From Phallusia mammillata (Eukaryota; Chordata; Ascidiacea; Phlebobranchia; Ascidiidae): 64,000 bases of DNA. How positions within the stretch are numbered: position 1 is the first letter of the stretch; each line of letters opens with the position of its first letter. The notes beneath the pieces were generated by a model. It ran no database searches and was not told the origin of the DNA. It was given only the letters and a program-made list of their open reading frames with translations. The translations under genes and the position numbers were made by a program. The stretch spans positions 62,001 to 126,000 of the forward strand of contig QLIY01000213.1 of NCBI GenBank assembly GCA_003260075.1. The letters run 5' to 3'. Of this stretch, positions 22,867 through 33,970 are shown piece by piece.

Positions 22867-25800
22867 CTTCGGTACTTTCCCGGTGCAATCCCAGTGAAGT
22901 TACGTCATATAATTCGGATCCAATATTTTCGATGGAAGCATTCAAGAGACTGTACTTGCTTATTACGTTGCTACCACTGCGCACGAAGTATACATCATCG
23001 TTGTAAACCTTTATGCTGAAACAATGCGACGATGACGTCAGTATGGAGCTTAGTTACGTCACAGTGCAGTTTCAGATGATACTTACTCGACGATGTAGTT
23101 GTTGTGAGCAGCGGATTTTCGCAAAGCTTCCTCGCTTAAATCGTATTCCTGAGTGATTGCGTCATTACCTGATGACGTCAGGGGCAGTTCGATCAGCTGT
23201 TCGAGCTCGGCGTCCATGATGAATAAACTTTGTCCTGTAAATAAGATATGTTTTCATATCCACGTTTTTAGTTACCCAGGACACTACCGGGGACGAATCC
23301 CGATCAAGGTTTTTTTAGTCTGGGGGGGGGGTTTAGTGGGACTGGAAAGAGCATTACCACCCTAGTACACATATGCGTCAAATTTTTGCATGTCTTTTGT
23401 GCGCAAACAATGCAAAAAACAGGCACCACAAGCGTCACAATATAGATTATGACGTCATAAACAGACAGTTAGAATGATCACCAAACTGTTTAGCGTATTC
23501 CGTGCATCAAGTTAGAAATTGATCTGGGCCTTTTAAACTCGATTAGAAGATATATATGTGTGATAAAAACCTATTTCTTTACATCAAAAATTTTAAAATT
23601 CAAAAAACACGTAATTGGCGGCCGTTGGCGAAATAAGGATCTGCAATGCGGCCGTCGTGCCGAAAAGATTGTGCACCCCTGACCTAGTACTAAACCACTT
23701 TGCGCAGGTTCATCAACATTTTCAGCAGGTTTTTTTGCATGCAACAAGTGCACATCCATGCAATGGTAGTAAATAGTCTGGTACCGTATTTACTCGATTG
23801 CAAGCCACATGTTGAGGTGTTCAAAAAATAATGTAAACCGACCTCGATTGTAAGCCGCACCCTGGAATTTTAGATAGGCCTACTATTGTTTCATAATACA
23901 TCTTTCTGTTGTGGGGGGGGGGGTATTTGGCTCAGGCGCGTCGGACCATTTGGCCAAGTTCCTGCTCAGGGTTTAATTTTATGTCGTGAAATATTTTCTC
24001 ACTTTGTTGTGCAACAGCGACCGCTTGTGGCCACATTAAATAGTCGAGGACAAGCGATTTATTTGAACCGTCCATATTTGACCTCCAAACTTGACCTTCA
24101 CCGATGGATGACCTTGAGTCGCACCAGAACAGAAATCTAACAAATGCATCAAAATTGAGTTACAAGAAATTTGTAATGTTTTTAGGGTTTACAGAATAAA
24201 ATCAACAATCACCTGTTCACAACGTCAACAGCAAGCATTGTGACGTCAGACAAGCTGTCGTATTCGAGAATTGTTACTTTGTGAGTTGGATTTGCGACGT
24301 AAATGTCTTTCTCTGTTTCGTCATAATAGTAAATATTTCCACTGATTGTGTCGACATCAAGTCGAGAAGCTGTAAAAGTTCATTGTTACGTGATGATGAC
24401 GTATGTATGTTTGTGACGAAATACCTGTTACATTGTTGACAACAATCGTGATGTTTTTTCCATTACTTTTGTAAATTCCGCTTCTCTCGCTCCAAGCAAC
24501 TTCACCCTGTCGCATGGGATTTGTTGCCAGAGAAACGATTTCATCTTCCACTAAATATTTAATACGTCAGGCAAAAAGATTTTTACAAATTTATAAATTT
24601 CTACCTTCAGTGAACAAAGTTATGTCCGTTTGTGACGTCACACTGATGCTGAAAATGCTCTGGCGCCCACTATCGACGGCGAAAAGTCGAGGTCCAGACG
24701 GAAAATCTGATACGAACGGCAAAAGTTAAAATTAGGGCATCTATCCATAAAAACAACAACACGTTTTACCTCTCAAACACTGGGTGTCGCCCTTCTTCAC
24801 GAACCCGAGTGAACACAGGCACATCCTCGTTGTGTTGATTTGCGGGAGACATATATGATCACAAGGTGGCGATGATGAGCAGGAGCCGATGTTTTCATCT
24901 GTGGATAAAATTTGAAGTCTTTCAGTTTGTGTTAAATTGACACGATCCCACGTTGTTATTCGGCTTAATGGCAGTGGTGGGATTCAGCCGGCTCGCACCG
25001 GTTCTACAGAAGTGTGTCACGAAATTTTATGAGATCAGCGAACCGGTTAGCACTACTGGTCACTGTCAATGGACGTTTTGTGATAGCACCAGCTGAAAAA
25101 TATGACTTTTGTGATAGAACCGACTGACAAATAATTTGAATCCCACCACTGGTTAAAGGGGAAATTTAAACAAGCACAACTCGCGTGTACATCAACCGTT
25201 GTGTAGATTTTAATTTACCTGATTGTGCTCGGACAAATTCAGGTAGAACCGCAATCCCACGTGGCTCGCCGTCTATCGCGTATTTCAATGTCTTCGTGAA
25301 CTTCTTGCTAATGAGATATAACGAGTAGGTGAGCTCCCCCTTGTGGTCAAACTCGGGCGATTCGTCGGCGACGTAAACGTATTCCTGCATTGAAACATAC
25401 GGATTCGAATCCAACCGGAAACATACGGATTCGAATCCACCCGAAACATACGGATTCGAATCCAACCGAAAACATACGGATTCGAATCCTACCGGAAACA
25501 TACGGATTCGAATCCAACAGGAATTCAGGATATTACACGGTTTCTTACCAAATGCGAGGCGATTCCGCAAAATTTTGAACCGGGTCGGTAAAAGTGTTGA
25601 ATTCTGTTTCCTCCGTTTAAGTCTGTGCTCAAAACCACCGATCCGTAACCCCAAAAGTCACTCAAGTACAACCTGTATTACGTAACAATCACATATTGTT
25701 TGTTTGTCACATTTAAACTCTCAATTGTGTTTACCGGTTGTCATGGTAATCAACAGTGACGCTTGTGACGTCAAAGATTAGTGGAAATTTCAACAAAACC

Positions 25801-28800
25801 TGAAGATCTTTTCCGGAAGTTTCCATTCTCATAAGTTTCGACGCGAGCGGTTTGTAAATCGAAAAGAACACATACCTGGAAACAATGGAACACAGCTCAA
25901 TTGTGACGTCACAATCTGATCATTGTATGCTTAATGGCAAATAAAAAGTTGCAGGAGCAAATTTATCGTAGAACGTCTTCAGATTTTTTTTAATAAGGAA
26001 CTGAAGACGCGAAATATATATCCCCCATATTTATTGATTGATTGATTGTGTTAAAAAAATATTCAACACGTTCAGTTATTTAATCTCATAAACAGTGATC
26101 GTCGATGGCCATGCTGTCTGCTGGAACTTGGAGACAGAGTTGTAAGTCAGGCCGCGGGCTTTCAGGCTCAGGTTTCTTAAAAAAATAACGACCTTCTTTA
26201 ATTCGAGTGTGACTTTAAATTCTGTGTCCGTTGTTTTTTTCAGATGTAGCCGGTTGCTGGTCTTCACCTAATATCCAACAGCCCTAAAACTCCGCTTTTT
26301 AATGATATTCTGTACCGTAGTAGGCTTTATGGAGAGGCATGTCAATCAAACTTTCGAGCCCGAACGAACTTCTCACGAAACAAAACGATTCGGGTTCGGG
26401 CCTGATTTCGGGCTTTTACTGTCGGGTTCGGGCCGTGTTTGGGATGCAATTCCAGGCCCGTTTACCACTCTGATTGGAGGGTCTGATACTGTTCAGTATA
26501 ATCTTTTTTCACGGGATTCGAACTTCGAAACCAGTACACTCCCGGGGACGAATCCCGATGAAGGTATTTTATGACTGTATATGGGACAGGCGCGCCTATA
26601 TATGGGTTATATGCAGTGGTGGGATTCAAATTTTTTGTCAGCCGGTTCTATCACAAAAGTCATATTTTTCAGCCGGTTCTGTTATAAAAAGTCCATTGAC
26701 AGTAACCAGTAATGCTAACCGGTTCGCTGATCTCATAAAATTTCGTGAGACGGTTCTATAGAACCGGTGCGAACCGGCTGAATCCCACCACTGGTTAATT
26801 GGGTTAAGTATATATATATATATATTTTCACGGGGATCGCACTCAGTACCTCTTTAGGGGATGCACTGCGACACCACATGGCAGGTCGGGATCACTGTTG
26901 TACAAAATTCCGTGATATTTCAGTTCCTCGTCTCCGACCAAAACCGCCTTCAACCTCGCGTCGCTCCAATATACGTTCCCGCTCATCCAGTCAAACGCGA
27001 TAGCCTTGATATTTGCTGCCACCCCGTGGAGGTGTTCTGACCTTGACGACGTTTCAAGGTCAAGTTTGCCGATGTAATTCCTCCTGTATTGAATAGTTGT
27101 AGTAGTAAACAAGTCTTTGACTCAACTATATGTTAAGTCGCTTGAGTGAGACTTTAGACCAGTGATTCTCAAACTGTGTGTCGTGAGAGATTTCCAAGTG
27201 TCCTGAGAAATATTCCCTATTTTAAAGTGCAAACATTCCCTGGCGTTATAGGAGTTCATGACGAAATACTGGTGTGCATGGCGATGTTTCAAAACTCATA
27301 TTATTGTTATTGGTAATAAAACGCAACTTTACGACAACGATTGAGCATTTGAAACAACATTTTTGGTTTCAAGTTGCTTGGCTTATACCAACATTGTTGC
27401 AAGCAATCCCTAAGATATGAAAGACTTGAAATGGAAATGGAGTTCCAGACGGAAATGAACGAGACCAACCAACGGTATTTTGAAGTCATTGGCCTTTTGG
27501 TTGGGAAATAAACGCGTTTTTCAGCAACCTTTTATCAATTAAAATTGCTTCTTCGTCTAAACATGTTGGCAGACAAAATTGGGACATTTTGTTCAACGTT
27601 AAAAAGGTTATACCAGGAATCGCCATTGGCAAAATTGCCTTAGATGTGAATTTGCATAGTTTATTGATAGAGACGACATATATTCATGTGGTGAAGACGA
27701 TGGTAATAAATTCGCTGATTTTTTGTGAACCACGATGTTTGTGTGCTGGCAGCTGCCTGTGGTAATGGCTGGCCAATTAATTATCGCGATAAGCTGGCGA
27801 GCTACACATAGGCTAGCACCGATTTTATCTCCGTCATCAGTGAAACAAGCATGGCTGCACGGCAGACGAAACACGAAACTGTAAAGGTTACCGTCGCAAG
27901 AAAAGTTCACATAAATTCCAAATCACGTTTCAAATCATGATAATCTCGATAAAACCCACGTGTTCGAGACATGACGTGTCATTTTACCTGTGATCGACGT
28001 AATATAGAAGTTGCTTCGACAAACTTCCAGTAATGGACGTGAATTCAGACGATTTCGCGTAATCCGTGGTCTCATCGGATTTCACTAAAACCGAGAGGTT
28101 AAAGTGTCCACTAGATGTCATAGCGGGGTTGATGAGTTCCGGATCAGCGTGTGTTGCGAGTATGTGAGCGTATCTGTCGTGCAAGTCGCTCCAAACGAGA
28201 AGAGACTCATCATCTGCAAACAAGAATCGCCACAAAGCTTTTACAGCTGTTGTTTGTTACGTCATCACTGAAACGTTACAATCACGTGACTTACGGCACT
28301 TTGCAACGTCACAATAGTCCCACTTTGTTTCCGGATCTGACGTATAACACCACAGTCCTCTGATGTCATTGTCCGGGTTCCTAAACCATAAAAGAGTCAT
28401 TGTGACGTCATAACACAGTACAGTGACGCAACAGACCTGCAGTAGCTGTGATGTCCTCCATCTCTTGGTATATAGTTAGGGTGATGAGGAAACTGAACAT
28501 CCCACCTCTGACATGGAATCCCGTTTCTCGTAACGTTCATCGATCCCTGATACCAGCTGCTCGGACCGCGAACACATTCTATATCGTCTGCTGCAAGAAT
28601 AAAAAACGAACATCAGGACAATAACAATCGAACATCAGAACAATTGAAAAAAAAACATTAGAACAATTGAAACTTCGGCTGCCGCGAATTGGCGCGATTT
28701 CGACCATCAATTACGTAACAAACACACCTGGCGCTCTGCTGTCACGGATTAAGGTGTTGCTGCGCGTTTACATCCCGCGGTTTCGCGCGAACGTGTGATT

Positions 28801-30752
28801 GTGACGTAACACTCTACATCGAGGTGCTTGTTTTCGCGGGGAGAGTCAAGTGCGGTTAGCATGGCAACAGGTAGCGCCCCGGTTGCGAACTCGTTGAACG
28901 TGATGTGATTGGCCGATTGCGATCACGTGTTTCTCGGAAATAACACATTGTGCGGTGTATTGTGACGTCATAGTGGCGGCATTGTGCGACAACAAAGATG
29001 TTTTTTTTGGTTCTGTTGATTTCTGTCAACAACATTTTATCGCTGTTTGTTTTCGACGATCTTGTATAACTTTGTCTTTTATCTGCAGGAAGCTTTTTAA
29101 TCATATCAGGAAATCTACACCTGCGCGGGGACGAGTTTGATAACGTGAGGAGATATCAACATTACACGAACATCACGAAATTTGATTTTGTTAGTCATTT
29201 TATCTGCGAATAATTTACTGGCGGATTCCAGCGCAAGGCAACGGTTGCCAACCTTTCTTGTGCCGTGGCCCCTTGATCACATTTTCCAAGTTGTGGTGAC
29301 CCCAAGAATAAAATTAGTAGGCTTTGAAATAAAATTTACTGTATTTTTTCTCAACAATAATGTGGTCCATGAGGCAAATTGTCAGGCGACCCCACTTAGG
29401 GCCGCGACCCACATGTTGGAAACCACTGGCTTTGAATTAACCAGTTAAGGTTGAATTAACCAGCTCTGTGCAACGAGCCGCTGCAACGGTGTTTTCAGAA
29501 ACTGGGTTTTACATGTTTTGGAACGCAACAAAGCTTGTTCGAACGCCGCCACTTTACTGTGGAGTTTTGGCATGTAATTTAAGCGATAACTGATCTTAAT
29601 GTCGCCTCAGGAAGGCATTAAATACCACGCCCATATAACGTTGACCACAATGAGTCGGTGTTAATTCCTTGTAGTGGATTAACTTGCCTTCCCGTCTGCT
29701 TCAGCTCAACGCGACGAATTTTAATGCTCGCTTTTGTGGTTAGTACTTAAACCGAGCCGGTGGAATGTCGCAGGTTAATCGATTATCTTGAGAGACGTAA
29801 TATAACCGTGCCTGCAGAAGGCTTAATATAGCGGCGTATTTATGTAGAAGAACAGCACACCTACAAGCTGAGCTATATATATATATTTTGCACCATGATA
29901 CAACGTGTTCTTTGCATGAACTGCGTAGTAAATCCACAAACACGTTGATTCGGTTTCTCAATGACATTTAGAGGTCGTTCATAGCTGCATAAGTTCCACT
30001 TGTGCGAAATTAAAATATATTCAGCGTATGTGGCAAAGTGAAATTAAAATTGTTAAATGCCACTGTAAATATAAAGTGTCTTGTCTAAATATCATATTTG
30101 CAAAATGCGTTCAGGACTTTCCAAGTTAATAATACCCTCGTATTTTTCTGTAAGAACATTTTAGGGCTATTTTTCTTTACTTTACGCATGTTGTCATCAA
30201 ATGACTTCAATTAAAAAGGTTTTCGTAGTTTTCAATCAGTCAATCGTTTGTGTTAACGAACAACTTTTCGAAACCTTGTTGCGAATAGCAGTTTGTTTAA
30301 ACCACGGAAATTTCGCCGTAGGTCAAACAACATCATTCGGCTTGCAGTAGATCTTTTTTTGCATTAAAAACCAACCACATAAACACACTTCATTAGGATT
30401 TTATATTTAAAAAAGACCACATACATTTACTGAGGTTGAGTAGAAAAAAATACCTTTGTTTTCTTCAAAAATATCCTCACGTTTTGTTCTCAAACGAGTT
30501 TAAAACTTAAGTTAAGATTGTAGAGCATATGTACTGAACCTTTTGTTTATTCGGTTTGCCAATTGGATATTTTAAATATAATTTAACCCTTTAGGTTTTG
30601 AATCAAACTAAAACCTGCGTTAATGCGAGGCCACTACCCTCAGCGCCTAAATGCCTTCGCTTATTTGTCTACCTTAATTTCAAAAACATACCGTTTTCCG
30701 CAGAAACGTACAGAAGCAGCGAAAGAACTAGAGTAGCGATGATGTACTTCAT
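22867..30752 (-). CDS. Receptor gene C: kringle-YWTD-EGF-YWTD paralogue, 3' part missing
   Basis: Exons 30752-30692 (signal peptide [20 protein letters not shown]), 28590-28437 and 28380-28295 (kringle: [13 protein letters not shown]...[13 protein letters not shown]), 28213-27988, 27083-26850, 25875-25735, 25672-25549, 25384-25219 (first YWTD propeller, e.g. [21 protein letters not shown]), 24898-24770 (EGF), 24706-24605, 24550-24425, 24369-24213, 23234-23087 and 23015-22867 (second propeller). Exon lengths and phases equal those of gene B at most positions. Two defects are seen. The exon corresponding to B 40805-40672 (134 bases) is absent between 24213 and 23234, where two G runs lie. Everything after the sixth second-propeller exon (EGF2, HYR, sushi, stalk, membrane segment) is absent, although the last exon ends in a good donor. 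No stop codon or frameshift is seen in the exons present. The gene is either hit by assembly gaps or truncated. Confidence 0.8.
23322..23331. other. 10-G run, probable gap filler
   Basis: In gene C where a propeller exon is missing; the left flank (CCGGGGACGAATCCCGATCAA) is a repeat also found near 26.55 and 42.34 kb. Confidence 0.7.
23913..23923. other. 11-G run, probable gap filler
   Basis: Second G run inside the intron where the gene C exon is missing; the right flank (CAGGCGCGTCGGACCATTTG) normally follows the left flank of the previous run by about 50 bases, as at 42.34 kb. Confidence 0.7.
24972..25151. mobile_element. hAT-type MITE, family 1
   Basis: CAGTGGTGGGATTCAGCCGG start and TGAATCCCACCACTG end, 180 bp, in a gene C intron. 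Flanks CTTAATGG and GTTAAAGG look like a decayed target duplication. Confidence 0.9.
25386..25522. repeat. Five-copy minisatellite, unit about 26 bp
   Basis: Five copies of a unit containing GAAACATACGGATTCGAATC with a variable CCAACCG/CCACCCG/CCTACCG tail. It abuts the acceptor of gene C exon 25384-25219. Each unit has the palindrome GGATTCGAATCC, which resembles a tRNA B box. Confidence 0.9.
26613..26793. mobile_element. hAT-type MITE, family 1
   Basis: 181 bp, CAGTGGTGGGATTCAAATTT start and GAATCCCACCACTG end, in an intron of gene C. Confidence 0.9.
28600..30690. other. Long first intron of gene C
   Basis: About 2.1 kb between the signal-peptide and kringle exons. Apart from the decayed hAT-like element and one TGACGTCA site I see no gene. 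Confidence 0.45.
29235..29433. mobile_element. hAT-like MITE, decayed
   Basis: GGTTGCCAACCTTTCTTGTG near the left end and GTTGGAAACCACTGGCT at the right end, with gene-free interior. Boundaries approximate. In the first intron of gene C. Confidence 0.55.
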
Positions 30753-31739
30753 TCTTCTTTTCCTTGGTCGAGTTTGAAATGCCGATTGTTAATTTGCATG
30801 CGCGATTTATAGAAACGAACGTTTTTCGCTCAAAATCTCGTGCGGTTGCCACAGGCTATCCTCACTCTGCATAACCAAGACAACCAACTAGAACGTGTTT
30901 AATTTACAATTCAGATGCTTATCGCATTTTCCACCCTTCGAGAAAATCAACCTCATTTCCCCTTATCAGTTTATAGTTTATGAAAACGTTATCTGCGATG
31001 TGAGGTGCAAAACAAGCAGCTATATATATAACTTAACTTTTATTGCATAACTTGATATTTTTGGCTTAACTTATGAACACGTTCCGTCTCACATTTAATA
31101 AATAGTGTTTTGGTATCAAAGCTATGTATTGTTTTTTTGCTTTTGAATTGTTATTTGCTTAATGAGCAATTACAAGAAAAAGTCAGACAGTACAAATTGT
31201 TTTTCCTTGTACCAGTGGTGACAATAACTGTATGTAATTGTTTAATATTTATATGAGCTAAATCAATATGGTAGTGGCATATTTGATGTGATCTTACAAA
31301 TAAACAAGTGAACAAAATAAGTTTTAGGCTGGGAATTATCACATAATTACAAAACTTAATATGTAAACCCGATTTTATACACCAGTTTACAAAAAAACAT
31401 GGTAAAACATTTGATTTGTTTCACCAAAAACAAATAGATAGGGCCAGATTGTAAAAATAGCCAATTGTGACTCCAGCTGCACGCTTTTGTTTTAACCCCT
31501 ATTATACATGTTCACCCGTAAGTCACCTATCTTATTTCTATACTTTGGTGCTGAAACAGATAAAATACATTGATTTGTTGATTGTTTCTAGCAAATCTAC
31601 CTCAATCAACATATCAAAGTTTATCTTTCCTAAAAAAAAACAATGCTGCAATGGTATTCAACTTTAAGCATTCAGCCACTTTACATGAACTTTATTTTTT
31701 TGTGGGAAGCAAATCAAAGATAAAGAAACATTTATTATT
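30753..31739. other. Intergenic between gene C and the 90-codon gene
   Basis: Upstream region of gene C; AT-rich, with no recognisable repeat or gene. It must contain the gene C promoter and the 3' end of the small gene. Confidence 0.4.
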
Positions 31740-32012
31740 TCATGGTCCAATCCTCCATGGGGAGACTGTCGGTTTCTTGGGAAAAAGTTTGACTTTGTAA
31801 CGCACAAGGTTCACTTGATCCACATCATTCTTGTATTTTAGATAATAAAGCATCAAAATTCCGGGTGGGACAATCCAAAACGCTCCTTTTTCTTTTACTA
31901 GATCCATGAATGTTGTGTTATGTTTGATTCCAAAATTTTCCTCTATTTCTTTCTTTGAAATTGTCTGGGCTCGGCCCTCACCAATCCGAAACAGCCTTCG
32001 AAACAATCGCAT
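31740..32012 (-). CDS. Small putative mitochondrial membrane protein (possibly NDUFB1-like)
   Basis: An intact 90-codon frame beginning MRLFRRLFRIGEG, an arginine-rich amphipathic start compatible with mitochondrial targeting. A single hydrophobic segment follows at about residues 46-58 (FWIVPPGILMLYYL), then a basic, proline-containing end (KVKLFPKKPTVSPW). The pattern of one membrane span with VPPG followed by a charged LF.K tail and terminal W resembles the small complex I subunit NDUFB1, but the similarity is short and the protein is longer by an N-terminal extension. It lies between receptor genes B and C in the same orientation. No introns are needed. Confidence 0.55.
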   Translation of the reverse strand: MRLFRRLFRIGEGRAQTISKKEIEENFGIKHNTTFMDLVKEKGAFWIVPPGILMLYYLKYKNDVDQVNLVRYKVKLFPKKPTVSPWRIGP

Positions 32013-33970
32013 TGCCCCTTAGTTTTGCCCCTATGTTCTGCGCAGAAATTACTGTTTTGTTTATCATACATTCATAAAAAAGTATCTTGGTCATTTAGAT
32101 TACACACAATGGCAGTTAAGTATGCCAACAAAACATAAACATGGGGAAAACTGTCATTGCTTAAAAATGTGCCATGATTGTTTATTCAAAAAGCTGTACA
32201 ACATTTTCGGCATTTCTCCCTTATATTTCACCATGGCATCTAAAAGCTAAATACACAAATAAGTTTCTCAACCTACACCACATTTAGTTCTTGACTGTGT
32301 TTATAAGTTTTAGTTTACTCTCATGTAAACTATCTCACAAATCTACCTAGCATTGATCCTCTTCAATATGCCAGTGTTTAGATTGGGTTGATATTTTAGA
32401 TAATATTATAATTTAGATTATATACAGATTATAACATGTACAACTGGACTATTTTGCTGTCCAAATTACGGTATTGCATTCCATTGTATATTTTCTTTGC
32501 AAACTACCATGTCTCATTATTTGATTTTTTTAAGTTTTGGTATCTTTCAGCTGTTTGGCAATAGCTTTAAGAATAAAATTTGAGATAAAAATACAGGATA
32601 CAACGTTCAGCAAATTAAAGGCCGAAGCTAATACACTTTCAGTCTAATATTTGCGATTTTAGTAATTATACAACCATATTTGCATTACAGCTAACGAAAA
32701 TTTGCAAAACTTATGCAAACAGAGCAATAAATGCAAACTAATGTTAACAATTTAGGGACAATGTCAGTAACACCCTGATTGCTAAATATAACAATTCTGA
32801 AATAAAAGGAGTCGACAGGAGTACACTTTTTATCAACTAAATTATTTTGCGTAAAAAAGTAACAAATGTAGTTGCAAATATTATTGTATCCGCGTAGTAT
32901 CATTTAATACTGGTCTAAAGATTATAATTTTAAATTCAATAAAATTAAAAATATTTTATGCGTGACTGGTTTGCATGCATACACTAACCGCCAGTTTTTG
33001 AAACCGATTCTCTGACTTCTGTTGTTTGAAATAAAGAAATCATTTAATCTGTGCCTAATGCTTTTGAAAGGAATATATCCGCGCTTATCACCTTTGCGAC
33101 TTGTCGTCGACAAAATAGTGTGAGAAAGACTATTGTAAATTTATTTCAATTTGTTGACATGACGTATATTTACGCTGTAGTGTTTGCGACAAACTTAAAG
33201 AGTAATCAACAAGAATGACACGTTTAATTATATTGTTGTATTTGGAACCATCCGATTCTGCTTGATTACTAACCCAAGTTAAGATCTCATGGAGTGGATT
33301 TTCAGAAAAGTTGGTAAGTGAAAGACTGGCTAATTTATAAGTTGCTTACACGTTGATTTACACACAATTTAAAACAGTAGTCCCCAACCTTTTTAGATAA
33401 AATCCTCTCTTGACAGTTCAAAATATTTTCATTTCTCCTTGATGGACATGGACTACATAGTATATGGTAAACCATACAAAAATATCTTAAAATTGGATAT
33501 TTTATCAAATTTGCAGGTTATATTTCCAGAGCTTAAGTGTCTATTTACAAACCACTTGTAAAAATTGTAAATTCCTCCCCTCAAGTTTAAAATTTCATCC
33601 CCGGTTGGGAACCACTGGCTTAAACATGATTATCTTTTACTTTCTGTTTCTAAACAAGACCACCAATATAAAATTTTAGGAATATATTCTACACAGCTGA
33701 GTAATATACAATATTGCAATGAATAAAATAACAATCTATGTATGAAATGACAAACATGAAGATATACACAGTAACTTTATCAACAGTTGGCACAATTTAA
33801 GTGAATCAAATAAACTTATTAAAATTTCATTTACCCCCTTACAGCAACTAACTTTGATTCCCCCAATCCAAACTTAACATTTAATCGTTCAATTTCAAAA
33901 ATATAATAGATTTCAAATTGTGCAAAACTGAAAACAATATCACGAACATATTAAAACCAGAATCGACACA
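32013..33970. other. Intergenic between the 90-codon gene and gene B
   Basis: AT-rich, no exon seen; holds one hAT-like element (33375-33617) and probably the 3' UTR of gene B. Confidence 0.45.
33375..33617. mobile_element. hAT-type MITE, CAGTGGTTCCCAACC family
   Basis: Starts CAGTAGTCCCCAACCTTTTT and ends GGTTGGGAACCACTG; about 243 bp. Flanks TTTAAAA and CTTAAAC suggest a decayed target duplication. Confidence 0.8.

Noticed and set aside
25386-25522. CRISPR-like array
   Set aside because: Units are directly tandem with no unique spacers, in a eukaryotic intron; it is a minisatellite.
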